Source: Siphonodentalium dalli
Taxonomy: Eukaryota > Mollusca > Scaphopoda > Gadilida > Siphonodentaliidae
DNA: 64,000 nt
Reading direction: 5' to 3'
Assembly (NCBI GenBank): GCA_032622095.1
Contig: CP136065.1
Coordinates: forward strand, 41,267,503-41,331,502
Shown here: positions 33,613 to 45,116 of the stretch, in pieces
Position numbering within the stretch: position 1 is the stretch's first letter
How the letters are laid out: each line of letters begins with the position of its first letter
The notes under the pieces: model-generated
Told to the model about the DNA's origin: nothing
What the model saw: the letters and a program-made list of their open reading frames with translations, nothing else
Database searches by the model: none
Translations under genes and position numbers: made by a program

Positions 33613-34674
33613 CTTTGGTATGACTTAGCATGCTGTGCCAGGGACAATGATTTATTATGGCTTGGTGATGTCAAGCTAGATCTGAGCTATTGTGTGATAC
33701 GCAATAAGTTTGGATTGTCAAGGTAAGTTGGTCCAAGGTATTGTGTGATGGGCAATAGGCTTCATAATGGTAACCTACTGTAGTTTATTATACCCCCCGC
33801 AACGAAGTTAGGGGGGGTATACTGGAGTCAGCTGTACCGTCCGTCCGTCGGCGGCGTCCGTCCGTGGACACAAATTTGTCCGGAGTTTTTCTCAGTCTTT
33901 TTTTGATCAATTTCCGTGAAACTTGGCACAGACATCAACCACCATGGGAACTTGTGCACCTGCGATTATGACGTCTGTTGGACTTTTTTTAGTGGAGTTA
34001 TCCCCCCTTTTTCGACTTAGAAAAGTTTCACAACATGTATACTTTTGTCCGAGCTTTTATTCCTACATTTTTCAGTCAATTTTTTTAAAACGTGGCACAG
34101 ATATTTAGTACCATGGGAACTTGTGCACTTGCGATTATGACGTCTGTCCGACATTTTTTGGTGGAGTTATCCCCCTTTTTTTATTTAGAAACTTTTTTTG
34201 CAACATTCATAATTTTGTCCGAGCTTTTATTCCTACATTTTTCGGTCAATGTTTTTTAATCTTGGCACTGATATTTAGTACCATGGGAACCTGTGCACCT
34301 GCGATTATGACGTCTGTCCGACATTTTTTAGTGGAGTTATTCCCCTTTTACAACTTAGAAATTTTTTCGCAACATACATAATTTTGTCCAAGCTTTTATT
34401 CCTACATTTTTCGGTCAATAGGTTTAAGATTAGGGTTATGGTTGTACACCTGCAATGGGAACTGTTATTTTATTATTTTAACTAAATGTTTACTGACATG
34501 TGAAACATCTTAGTATTTTAAAAACAGGGGGGTATCCGTAGTCCCATTGGGACAGTCACACCTCTATAGGCTTCATAATGGTAACCTACTGTAGTTTATT
34601 ATGGCTTGGCGATGTCAAGCTAGATCTAAGCTATTGTGTGATGTGCAATAGGCTTCATAATGGTTAACATTCTG
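33613..34674. repeat. Old tandem repeat split by a minisatellite element
   Basis: TTTATTATGGCTTGGYGATG, TCAAGCTAGATCT, GCTATTGTGTGAT and GCAATAGGCTTCATAATGGT recur at 33650-33792 and 34566-34665. A 37-bp stretch ending in TGTAGTTTATTAT stands on both sides of the insertion at 33791-34565. Confidence 0.75.
33791..34565. mobile_element. TACCCCCCGCAACGAAG minisatellite element
   Basis: It opens TACCCCCCGCAACGAAGTTA with GGGGGGGTATACTGG, a short hairpin, and continues with GTCCGTCCGTCGGCGGCGTC. About three units of roughly 150 bp follow (ACCATGGGAACTTGTGCACC, GCGATTATGACGTCTGTC, GAGTTATCCCCC). It ends GGGGGGTATCCGTAGTCCCA and TTGGGACAGTCACACCTCT. The structure parallels that of the AGCTCAAC elements. 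Confidence 0.75.
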
Positions 34675-34676
34675 TA

Positions 34677-35330
34677 CCGTAAAACGGGTATACTTTGGCC
34701 CACTTTTTTATTTTCCAGTTTGATAACTTACAACCAAGGAGACTTGTCACAAAACTTTAGTTGCTAAAACATGTGTATACAATGTCATATATTGTGGATA
34801 TCTGGACTTCACCCACAATGTGTGTATTTTGATGGTTTGTGGGTGGCCAAAACCTTTGGCCACCAATCATTTTCATGAGAAAATTAAACGTGTACCACGT
34901 ACTGTGTATAGTACTGACCAGATTTTTTGATTGAAATGGACAAGATTTAAACTTATCAATAACAATTTAGTGATTCATTGAATTTTACACCAGAATAAGG
35001 GTGAATAAACATGTGTTTTCAGGTCAGCTACGGCCGTTAAATCATCACACAATCAAGTAGTCATTTTACATGCCCCATTCTTTAAACAGAATTTCCGCCT
35101 CTGACAATATGTCGTTATATGGGATAACCAGTGAATTGTCAAACTGCTCCAAAATGTCCATGAAAGAATAAACTATCTGATCCTTCTTCGCTGGCCACTT
35201 CCAACCAACTTTTTCGCACTTGGTCATGACATTAACTTCAACCCCGCTGGTGTCAACTGCCTCCACCTGGCCCGGGAATGGTGAACCGTCATAGTTCACA
35301 ATAACCCAATGTCCTGAAAAATACATGTAC
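34677..35330 (-). mobile_element. 3' part of a pogo-like element
   Basis: CCGTAAAACGGGTATACTTT next to TA (34675-34676) matches the left end of the large pogo element (40653). About 230 bp remain alignable (GATAACTTACAACCAAGGAG, GTTTGTGGGTGGCCAAA). A coding exon follows at 35066-35310 on the minus strand. I find no matching right terminal repeat, so the rest has been lost or replaced. Confidence 0.65.
35066..35310 (-). CDS. Terminal exon with 'WKWP' SH3/Tudor-like domain, pogo-associated
   Basis: After an acceptor (tgtatttttcag on the minus strand, ending at 35311) the frame reads GHWVIVNYDGSPFPGQVEAV, DTSGVEVNVMTKCEKVGWKW, PAKKDQIVYSFMDILEQ and stops at 35066. The 'V.Y.G..FPG.V...D...V.VNVM.....WKWP...D...Y...DIL' pattern is a recurrent small beta-barrel module at the C-terminus of invertebrate transposon-derived proteins. 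It looks like an SH3/Tudor-type fold. It is preceded by an intron and followed directly by the transposon end at 34677, so it is most likely the last exon of the pogo-family protein. In the copy at 40.65-47.8 kb this exon is missing. Confidence 0.55.
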
Positions 35331-35453
35331 ATATTGCTTTTCTAAATTACATTCATTATCTCCGTACAATGCAATTATTATTCCTCAGGATAATTTAAAT
35401 TATGAGATATTGCTAAAGACAGCTAAAAATAAATTGTTAGATACTCTCAACTG

Positions 35454-35616
35454 CCTAATAATAGTGGTGGCCAAATAATAGTGATGGGCAGAATTTTAAA
35501 GAAAATTAAATAATAGTGATGACATTTTTCACTATTTCTCTAAGTGCCAATTAGTAGTGATCATGAGGATTTTTTTTTTTAAATTGATAATCGTGTCGTC
35601 ACTATTATTAGCCAGG
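35454..35616. mobile_element. Small MITE, CCTAATAATAGTGGTGGCC ends
   Basis: The left CCTAATAATAGTGGTGGCC is mirrored by GTCACTATTATTAGCCAGG, with repeated AATAATAGTGATG words between. Confidence 0.7.
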
Positions 35617-36766
35617 TGAGAATACCAACCTCACTTAAAACATCTTAAAAGTGTGGTATCTTTTCACTACCGGTACTTCAATAAAAAGATCATTTAGAAC
35701 TGTTTATATCCACATTTTCATTTCATGTCATTTTATATTGTGTTTATTTTCTTTTGCGAGAGGGGCTTCATTAAGTTGTTATAACTTGGGCAATCACTTG
35801 TAATATTTAAAACCCAAATGATTGTGTTATGCGTTATGTGTATACTTTCATTAATGTGGGTAATTATTACAACAATGTGCGATTTCATACGCGCCGGCCT
35901 TCACATGCGTCAGTTGTGTTTGCGATGCCATGGGCGTTTAGTTCTGCTGTTGGTATTGGGAAAACAATAGACATTAACACACGGACATGTTATTGCAGAC
36001 TTCTGGAAAAAAAATTGAGACCAGCAAGAAAATCTCACATTGAGTTAATAAACGTATATAGGCTCAATTATGAACCATAAGCCTAAAATACATCGTTTTA
36101 TTCTTGTTTCATGTTCCATGTTTTCGATATTACCGGTACTATGGCGGTAGTCCGTTATTTTGCAATGAAATTCCCGTTTTTGGATGTTTTATGTGTTTTG
36201 TGAGCATGATTTACACAGTTAATTAACTTAATTATGCTAATGACTCATTGAATTAAATTAATGACTGCAACTAATAGAAAATGGAAGATGATTTTGCATA
36301 TTTGTACATGGAATTTTTCCAGGTTGCACAAAAATAAAACGGGATGCATACTAATTTTGCAAAATGAATAAAATGAAAATCGTCGGGAGCTCCGAAATAG
36401 GGGCGGGCGGGACACCGGAAACACAGGTAAATTTGTTTTTGGCCTTATGATCACTTATCATGGTCCAATCGTCAGTATATCAATGATACATCTCCTAAAA
36501 ATTTCAAATTGTAACAGCATGAAAAAATGAGATTCTATCAAATACTAGTAACTATTTCTCCAAGAAATGTGTACTGTTTCCAGTTCCTCCAATGAATTCT
36601 GCCAATACAACAGATGTGCCAAGACGGGGGACATATAACATTCAGACAATTAAAATGATTTGATTATTTATTTACAAACAGTTGAATAGAATATCTTCGA
36701 GTCATCGGTATCGCATCTCCTGGTCAGGTTTGTCTTCCTGTCGTCTGCGTGAATGGGTCTCTTCTC
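35617..36766. other. Unassigned sequence
   Basis: An open frame on the plus strand (35829-36080) has no recognisable motif. I see nothing else that can be supported. Confidence 0.45.
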
Positions 36767-36880
36767 TTCGTCATGGGTTGAGTTCGCTGATCTCCAGTTG
36801 AGCATCTCGGCCTGTCATATGCTGTTGATGGGTACGCCTAGTCGTTGGTACATCAGGGATGCGTTGTTCGGATGTAGATC
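36767..36880. repeat. Dispersed duplicate (pair with 38312-38425)
   Basis: TCTTCGTCATGGGTTGAGTT, CGCTGATCTC, GTTGAGCATCTCGGCCTGTC and GGTACATCAGGG recur 1.5 kb downstream with about 90% identity. Confidence 0.85.
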
Positions 36881-37133
36881 TAAAAAAATGGACAAAGACC
36901 AAGATATATTAATATAGATCTCAAACAATGGGCAAAGACCTATCACTTTACTTGCATATGAGAATCGGACAGGTAGAGTGTCTGTGAGTTACAATCAGAC
37001 AGGAATTTATTCCTCAAAATGTCTGTGGACGACACACTGTCTGATTCTCAAAGGAAACCATCAGGTTGCATTGTTGATTATTTTGAATGCTTGCCACATG
37101 AGTTAATGATTAAGTTTTTATATTGTGATTTAA

Positions 37134-37428
37134 CCCTTTCAGTGCCAGGGGCCGATCTCATCGGCCGATCTCATTGGCCCTAATTTACGGTCTGCAAAAA
37201 CGGCCCTAAAAAAATAAAAAAAACATTTTTTTTTTTTTTTAAAGATTTAAAAAATTTTATTAAAAGTGTAAAAAATTGTAAAAAATAATAACAAATGATG
37301 AAAAATTGTTAGGCCAATGCATTCTCTTATATATGCGAGGCGACCTATGGTCGACTCGCATATATAAGAGAATGCATTGGCACAGGGTATATGGGTTGAT
37401 ACAAAAATCGGACCTGGCACTCAAAGGG
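37134..37428. mobile_element. piggyBac-type MITE (295 bp)
   Basis: CCCTTTCAGTGCCAGG ... CCTGGCACTCAAAGGG with TTAA at 37130-37133 and 37429-37432. One hairpin, GCCAATGCATTCTCTTATAT..GCGAGGCGACC, is identical to that of the MITEs at 6432 and 56297, although the terminal repeats differ. Confidence 0.9.
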
Positions 37429-37432
37429 TTAA

Positions 37433-38311
37433 TGACATTGGCAGTTTAATTTTAAAGTATTATTTACAAATTGAGACTAATTTACAAGGCAGAATCATTG
37501 TTTTATGATAATTTCACAGTTATGCTTGCAGCTGAACTCAAGCGAATTTGACTGGATTTTCAATTTGAATTTAGCCTTTCTGGCTTTTTGAACACCATAA
37601 TTCAAGCTATTCCAAGGACTGAAATTATGTTTCTTTAAGAGATCTAAACTTTTGTCGAAATATAATTTTTGTAGTCTAGAGCTAGATCCAAGCCGTTGTA
37701 CCACTTAAACAAATCTTCAAATGTCACCATGCTGCTGTGACAGACATCTGTTGTACGCGTCCTCTGTTATATTGCTCTCAGTCAGTTTGCTGTAGAAGTG
37801 TTTGTGACTTGGTAGTTCTGTCGTTTGATGCTTGTTGAAATAGTCAAACCAATCTTAGGGAAAACTCCCCTTTTGTTGCTCTTAGGGAAAACTCCCCTTT
37901 TGTTGCTCAACTTTGTATGTCATGTGACATTTGACATAGGATGAATCTGCTGTGAGAAAATGTCTAATATCGAGAAACTTCAGAATACGAAATTAACATT
38001 TAGCTGTTTCCGTTCTTCACCACAAAAGTGTTTTCTCTATCGTGCAATTTATGATACCAGGCTAAACTGTATTTTATCAAGTTCAAATTTTAGTTTCTGG
38101 AATATACGTGTAGAACCCATAGTTGGAACTTAGTTCCCTCTGTTCTCAAGTGTGACAAGATCGTCGTGCACTAATTTATTCAATGACGATTCCATGATAC
38201 ATACATATAGCCGGTCCATGTGTCCCTCGATATTACTGCATACGGCCAAATAAGGGTTGCGATGATGGAGAGTAAGAGGGAGGCATGCGAGGTGACAATT
38301 GAGGTGACGCC
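37433..38311. other. Unassigned sequence
   Basis: A 26-bp tandem pair (TTAGGGAAAACTCCCCTTTT near 37855 and 37881) is the only structure I see. Confidence 0.5.
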
Positions 38312-38425
38312 CTCCTCTCTTCGTGATGGGTTGAGTTCGCTGATCTCTTGTTGAGCATCTCGGCCTGTCATCTGATGTCGATGGGTACACCTAGTTGGTA
38401 CATCAGGGTTGCGTCGTTCGGATTT
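38312..38425. repeat. Dispersed duplicate (pair with 36767-36880)
   Basis: See the partner copy. Here it is followed by a second local repeat at 38510-38587, which recurs at 38795-38870 (GTGTCGTCTTCAGTAG, CTTGGTAGAAA, ACTCGCTGCAGTATTT). Confidence 0.85.
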
Positions 38426-38591
38426 ACCAACAATTTGGCTCACCTATAGTTTGTTGTCATCTCTAGTTGATCTTCTTTGTCCTTGTAGATCGGCTGTCGT
38501 TGTTGCGAGAACGGGTGTCGTCTTCAGTAGTTCTTGGTAGAAATTTCGACTTAATGACTTGAAATCTCGCTGCAGTATTTTTCCAGTCCCC

Positions 38592-38692
38592 ACTTTTGTG
38601 GATGTCAATCATAATAGCATTCGATGTGTCAGCTACTTGTATACTCCAGTTAATGTCCTCGTTACCGAAATCACAAGGTTAACAGTATGCGG
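38592..38692 (+). repeat. Single copy of the 73-bp unit amplified at 62 kb
   Basis: GGATGTCAATCATAATAGCA, TTCGATGTGTCAGCTACTTG, TATACTCCAGTTAATGTCCT and ACCGAAATCACAAGGTTAA match the tandem units and right edge of the array at 62024-62468. Confidence 0.85.
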
Positions 38693-38988
38693 ATATATTT
38701 GGATATATTGGTCCAAAAACAATTCCCCCCCAATAAATCGTTTGAAAATCAAACTACAAGAACATTTTCAACCTATAGTTGGTGTGAATATCCGGGTGTC
38801 GTCTTCAGTAGATCTTGGTAGAAACTTCGACTTCATAATGACTTGAAAACTCGCTGCAGTATTTATACAGGTACCCACTATCGTGTGGCACAGGCTTTCT
38901 TCTTACGAGTGAACGGCAACATGGTACGAGATCAGCCAAAACAGCACCACACTCTTCTTGATTCCATCTATAGATGTGTTCTGAGTGG

Positions 38989-39606
38989 TCAGTTTGCCCA
39001 TGATATTTTGCCGACCTGCTTCAGGCATTTGTGTCGAGTGACCGACCACGCGTTATATCGGAAGATTCTATCTATAGATTGTTTGGCTGCATTGACATTG
39101 ACGTGTATACGGTAGCTAATGGATGGTTCTCTACTTTGTTTGTCAGTGGTGTTGTGGGTTCTTGTCTGCTCCCCTATATTGGTGATTCTGTCCGTCGTCG
39201 TGTTCGTACTGCATATTGGCACATTACTCCTTAACTTTTTTGATTTAAAGCTATGCTTGAAATCGCGAGTCCAACCTGTCGCTGCGTAGTAGGTTGATGA
39301 TTTGCCGAAGTAGTTTGCTACAGCGGCATCGATGAATAAGAGGCTGCTCCTGTTAATACGTCTGTTGATTTCGTTCCCAGGTGTAGGTTCGCTGGCGAGT
39401 CCGTTTTGATTGTCGGAGTGTGTTTGGGTAGTAGTACCAATCTGGGTCGATGTCGACGAGTGCGTCTTCAGTTTCTCTGGGTGGGCTGCGGGCGACTGCA
39501 TGTGTGGCATTGTGTCGAGGTTGCTTCCATGTCGCCGCCTACTAGTGATTGGTCGCACATCTGAGTGTGATGTCATCGTCGGTTGTTGAGGTATTTTCGT
39601 CCTCAC
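38989..39606 (-). CDS. Hypothetical open frame, 205 codons, unknown
   Basis: One of the longest open frames outside recognised transposases. It is Ser/Thr/Asn-rich with basic patches (e.g. SRRRHGSNLDTMPHM, HSFKSKKLRSN) and has no motif I recognise. No clear splice signals frame it, and open frames also occur on the plus strand here (38843-39234). It could be a chance frame or a piece of an undescribed element shared with the local repeats at 38.3-38.9 kb. Confidence that it is expressed is low. Confidence 0.2.
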   Translation of the reverse strand: MRTKIPQQPTMTSHSDVRPITSRRRHGSNLDTMPHMQSPAAHPEKLKTHSSTSTQIGTTTQTHSDNQNGLASEPTPGNEINRRINRSSLLFIDAAVANYFGKSSTYYAATGWTRDFKHSFKSKKLRSNVPICSTNTTTDRITNIGEQTRTHNTTDKQSREPSISYRIHVNVNAAKQSIDRIFRYNAWSVTRHKCLKQVGKISWAN

Positions 39607-40248
39607 TGTCCGAGTATGGTGGTAGGTTGTGACAATGGTTCCACCCCTGTTCCTATTTGTGTGAGGTTTGAAAATAAACGATACAGTCAGTATGGTTACT
39701 TTACCAATTTCTCAATATCTCTCTCGAGGGTCGTTAGATCGGTCAAATGCAGGAAGGAAATCTACCACTTAGGTCTACATACATGTATATATGGGTCGAC
39801 GAACAGTTATGCACAAGATAAATCGGGATGACTGATATCCATCATCAAAATATATGACTACATGTATGGGGTCCAAATCCCCATTCAACACTTGCTATAA
39901 TAATTACAATAATTACATAACTATCCCATAATGGACATTATCGCGATTCAACAATTAATATCTAAATATGAGAAATGCATAAATATCTATATACATACAA
40001 TTGATACTAATACCAATGCTACAATTGATGCTGAATACATGAATCCCTATATATCTATATTAGTGAAGCTAATCCCAATCCGCCACGGTGTAGTTAGCCT
40101 CTGATTGCTATAATTGGATATAGGCGTTCCTAAGTGTTGTCCCGAAATGGTGCATCCGTCTCCACTGGGATATCCTCAGGTTGCTGGTCTAACTGCTTAT
40201 TGTGCATAATCGATAACACTGTGCATAATCGATAACCTTGGCAAGTGT
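39607..40248. other. Unassigned sequence
   Basis: AT-rich with short ATATCTATAT words. No gene recognised. Confidence 0.5.
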
Positions 40249-40345
40249 CCAGAGGCGGACTGGGCCAAAAAAACGGCCCGGGAAATGAATATAATACCGG
40301 CCCATCTGCCGAGGGCAGTTGCCGAGGCGCGAAGCGCTGACTGGT
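40249..40345. mobile_element. hAT-like terminus (CAGAGGCGGACTGGGCC)
   Basis: CAGAGGCGGACTGGGCC and its following GGCCCGGGAAATG resemble the 'CAGxGGCGGACTGGxC' ends of many hAT elements. It may be the far end of the hAT pseudogene at 47.83-49.61 kb, separated from it by the pogo insertion, but I cannot prove this. Confidence 0.45.
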
Positions 40346-40962
40346 GGAGGGTCCGGGAGCGGTGCGTGAGAATTTTTTTGGGATTTACAGCTGGGAGTTA
40401 CCGTTAAAATCTCGAGATTAACGGGGTCTTTACGTGGTGTTATATGATGCTGACAAGTTCATTTAATGACAAAATTACGATTAGCCATGCGTCGACAGAT
40501 AAGTAGAACCATTAAGCATCCTACGTCTGATAAGAGAAATAACTCCATGTAATTAACGAGCATTTCAAGCAAATTGCACAGCGTGTAATCATCTTAATCG
40601 TCTGTGCCGATAAACAACTAATAGGTTTAAATGTAAATGGTCAAGTAAGGTACCGTAAAGCGGGGTTACTTTGGCCCACTTTTTGCCTTCCTCACTTGAT
40701 AACTTATAAACAAAGAAACCTATCACTAATTTCTAGTTGCTTAAATATGCGGACCTGATGTGTCTACAATGTCACAAATATGCAATACCTGAGACTATAC
40801 TAGAATGTGTTAGTTTTTTTTTTTTTTGTGGGTGGCAAAGTTACCCCACCTGTTGGGTAACTTTGGCCGCCAATTGTTTTTGCACCATTAGTCAATGCTG
40901 ATGACAAATGCGTATACACTTGGGTAGTTTAAAACAAACAGACAACAGAAATAACATACTTA

Positions 40963-43900
40963 TTAGCTCAACTTACTTTGTAAGTTTGAGCTATTGCCAT
41001 GGTTTGGCGTCCGTTGTCCGTGTGTCCGTCAACAATTTCCTTTGGCGCGGGCTACAGGTCATACCTTTGATCTGATCTTTATGAGATTTGTCATGAATGT
41101 TGACATTGACATGTAGATGGGAACGAGTCATTTTGGTGTCATTCGGCCAAAAAACATGGCCGCTGGCAGCCATCTTAGATTTCAAAATTCAATCCATTGG
41201 CGGGGGCTACAGGTTGTACTGTTTGTCTGATCATCACGAAATTTGTCATGGATGTTAATATTGACATGTAGATGGGAACGAGTGATTTTGGGGTCGTTTG
41301 GCCAAAAAACATGGGCGCCAGCAGCCATCTTGGATTTTACTCTTTGCATGACTAAATCCTTTGGCGCGGGCTACAGGTTGTAGCTTTGGTCGGAACTTCA
41401 TGAAATTTGTCATGGATGTTAACAATGCCATGTAGATGGGAACGAGTCATTTTGGTGTCGTTCGGCCGAAAAACATGGCCGCCAGCAGCCATCTTGGATT
41501 TTACTCTTTGCATGACTAAATCCTTGGGCACGGGCTACAGGTCGTACCTTTTGGGCCAAAAAACATGGCCGCTGGTGGCCATCTTGGATTTCAAAATTCA
41601 ATCCATTGGCGCCTGCTACAGGTCGTACTGCTTGTCTGATCATCATGAAATTTGTCATGGATGTTAATATTGACATGTAGATGGGAACGAGTCATTCTGG
41701 GGTCGTTTGGCCAAAAAACATGGCCGTCAGCAGCCATCTTGGATTTACTCTTTGCATGACTAAATCCTGTGGCGCGGGCTACAGGTCGTAGCTTTGGTCA
41801 GATCTTAATGAAATTTGTCATGGATGTTAACAATGACATGTAGATGGTAACGAGTCGTTTTGGGGTCATTCGACCAAAAAACATGGCCACCAGCAGCCGT
41901 CTTGGAATTTACTCTTTGCATGACTAAATTCTTTGGCGCGGGCTACAGGTCGTGCCTTTTGTCTGATCTTTATTAAATTTGTCATGAATGTTGAAATTGA
42001 CATGTAGATGGGAACGAGTCATTTTGGGGTTATTCGGCCAAAAAACATGGCTGCTGGTGGCCATCTTGGATTTCAAAATTCTATCCATTGGCGCGGGCTA
42101 CAGGTCGTACTGCTTGTCTGATCATCATGAAATTTGTCATGGATGTTAATATTGACATGTAGATGGGAACGAGTCATTCTGGGGTCGTTCGGCCCAAAAA
42201 ACATGGCCGTCAGCAGCCATCTTGTATTTTACTCTTTGCATGACTAAATCCTTTGGCGCGGGCTACAGGTCGTAGCTTTGGTCAGATATTCATGAAATTT
42301 GTCATGGATGTTAACAATGACATGTAGATGGGAACGAGTCGTTTTGGGGTCATTCGGCCAAAAAACATGGCCGTCAGCAGCCATCTTGGATTTAATTCTT
42401 TGCATGACTAAATCCTTTGGCGCGGGCTACAAGTTGTAGCTTTGGTCAGATCTTCATGAAATTTGTCATGGATGTTAACAATGACATGTAGATGGGAACG
42501 AGTCGTCTTGGGGTCTTTCGGCCAAAAAACATGGCCACCAGCAGCCATCTTGGAATTTACTCTTTGCATGACTAAATTCTTTGGCGCGGACTACAGGTCG
42601 TACCTTTGGTGTGATCTTTAGGAAATTTGTCAGGAATGTTGACATTGACATGTAGATGGGAACAAGTCATTTTTGGGTCATTCGGCATAAAAACATGGCT
42701 GCCAGCGGCCATCTTGGACTTCAAAATTCAATCCATTGGCGCGGGCTACAGGTTGTACTGCTTGTCTGATCATCATGAAATTTTGCATGGATGTTAATAT
42801 TGGCATGTAGATGGGAACGAGTCATTCTGGGGTCGTTCGGCCAAAAAACATGGCCGCCAGCAGCCATTTTGGATTTTACTCTTTGCATGACTAAATCCTT
42901 TGGCGCGGGCTACAGGTCGTGGCTTTGTTCAGATCTTCATGAAACTTGTCATGGATGTTAACAATGACATGTTGATGGGAACGAGTCATTTTGGGGTCAT
43001 TCGGCCAAAAAACATGGCTGCCAGCAGCCATCTTGGATTTTACTCTTTGCATGACTAAATTCTTTGGCGCGGGCTACAGGTCATAGCTTTGGTCGGAACT
43101 TCATGACATTTGTCATGGATGTTAACAATGACATGTAGATGGGAATGAGTCCTTTTGGGGTCATTCGGCCAAATAGCATGGCTGCTGGTGGCCATCATGG
43201 ATTTCAAATTTCAATCCATTTGCGCGGGCTACAGGTTGTACTATTCGTCTGATCATCATGAAATTTGTCATGGATGTTAATATTGACATGTAGATGGGAA
43301 CGAGTCATTTTGGGGTCGTTCGGCCGGCCAAAAAAAATGGCCACCAGCAGCCATCTTGGATTTTACTCTTTGCATGACTAAATCCTTTGGCGCGGGCTAC
43401 AGGTCGTAGCTTTGGACGGATCTTCATGAAATTTGTCATGGATGTTAACAATAACATGTAGATGGGAACGAGTCCTTTTGGGGTTATTCGGCCAAAAAAC
43501 ATGGCTGCTGGTGGCCATCTTGGATTTCAAAATTCTATCCATTGGCGCGGGCTACAGGTCGTACTGCTTGTCTGATCATCATGAAATTTGTCATGGATGT
43601 TAATATTGACATGTAGATGGGAACGAGTCATTCTGGGGTCGTTCGGCCCAAAAAACATGGCCGTCAGCAGCCATCTTGTATTTTACTCTTTGCATGACTA
43701 AATCCTTTGGCGCGGGCTACAGGTCGTAGCTTTGGTCAGATATTCATGAAATTTGTCATGGATGTTAACAATGACATGTAGATGGGAACGAGTCGTTTTG
43801 GGGTCATTCGGCCAAAAAACATGGCCGTCAGCAGCCATCTTGGATTTAATTCTTTGCATGACTAAATCCTTTGGCGCGGGCTACAAGTCGTAGCTTTGGT

Positions 43901-45112
43901 CAGATCTTCATGAAATTTGTCATGGATGTTAACAATGACATGTAGATGGGAACGAGTCATTTTGGGGTCTTTCGGCCAAAAAACATGGCCACCAGCAGCC
44001 ATCTTGGAATTTACTCTTTGCATGACTAAATTCTTTGGCGCGGACTACAGGTCGTACCTTTGGTGTGATCTTTAGGAAATTTGTCAGGAATGTTGACATT
44101 GACATGTAGATGGGAACAAGTCATTTTTGGGTCATTCGGCATAAAAACATGGCTGCCAGCGGCCATCTTGGACTTCAAAATTCAATCAATTGGCGCGGGC
44201 TACAGGTTGTACTGCTTGTCTGATCATCATGAAATTTTGCATGGATGTTAATATTGGCATGTAGATGGGAACGAGTCATTCTGGGGTCGTTCGGCCAAAA
44301 AACATGGCCGCCAGCAGCCATTTTGGATTTTACTCTTTGCATGACTAAATCCTTTGGCGCGGGCTACAGGTCGTGGCTTTGTTCAGATCTTCATGAAACT
44401 TGTCATGGATGTTAACAATGACATGTTGATGGGAACGAGTCATTTTGGGGTCATTCGGCCAAAAAACATGGCTGCCAGCAGCCATCTTGGATTTTACTCT
44501 TTGCATGACTAAATTCTTTGGCGCGGGCTACAGGTCATAGCTTTGGTCGGAACTTCATGACATTTGTCATGGATGTTAACAATGACATGTAGATGGGAAT
44601 GAGTCCTTTTGGGGTCATTCGGCCAAATAGCATGGCTGCTGGTGGCCATCATGGATTTCAAATTTCAATCCATTTGCGCGGGCTACAGGTTGTACTATTC
44701 GTCTGATCATCATGAAATTTGTCATGGATGTTAATATTGACATGTAGATGGGAACGAGTCATTTTGGGGTCGTTCGGCCGGCCAAAAAAAATGGCCACCA
44801 GCAGCCATCTTGGATTTTACTCTTTGCATGACTAAATCCTTTGGCGCGGGCTACAGGTCGTAGCTTTGGACGGATCTTCATGAAATTTGTCATGGATGTT
44901 AACAATAACATGTAGATGGGAACGAGTCCTTTTGGGGTTAATCGGCCAAAAAACATGGCTGCCAGCAGCCATCTTGGATTTTACTCTTTGCATGACTAAA
45001 TCCTTTGGCACAGGTTAGACATTTCAATTAGCACCTTTCCTATTCCTCCATTGACTGTCAACCATTAAATTATTCCCCTACATTAAGTTGAGCTACAGTG
45101 TCATTGACACTT
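40963..45112. mobile_element. AGCTCAAC-ended minisatellite element, expanded copy (4.15 kb)
   Basis: The ends are TTAGCTCAACTTACTTTGTA with AGTTTGAGCTATTGCCAT at the left and CATTAAGTTGAGCTACAGTG with TCATTGACACTT at the right, the same as the short copy at 30035. About 26 units of roughly 155 bp lie between (GGCGCGGGCTACAGGTCGTA, CTGATCATCATGAAATTTGT, GATGGGAACGAGTC, GGCCGCCAGCAGCCATCTTG). Units fall into recurrent subtypes ('..TTGGATTTCAAAATTCAATCC' against '..TTTTACTCTTTGCATGACTAA'). Confidence 0.92.
42026..44933 (+). repeat. 1,454-bp higher-order duplication inside the minisatellite
   Basis: The stretch 42026-43479 is repeated at 43480-44933 with only a handful of differences (e.g. GTCGTCTTGGGG at 42502 against GTCATTTTGGGG at 43956; ATCCATTGG at 42730 against ATCAATTGG at 44184). 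Single units within a copy are far more diverged from one another than the two long copies are, so a block of about nine units was duplicated recently. Confidence 0.93.
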
Positions 45113-45116
45113 TCAT

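Noticed and set aside
33757-34602. 37-bp direct repeats around the TACCCCCC element taken as a long target duplication
   Set aside because: The same words recur beyond the element as an older tandem repeat, so the direct repeats more likely pre-existed.
42026-44956. Open frames repeated in the 155-bp minisatellite (both strands)
   Set aside because: They arise from the repeat composition; single units carry stops and indels.
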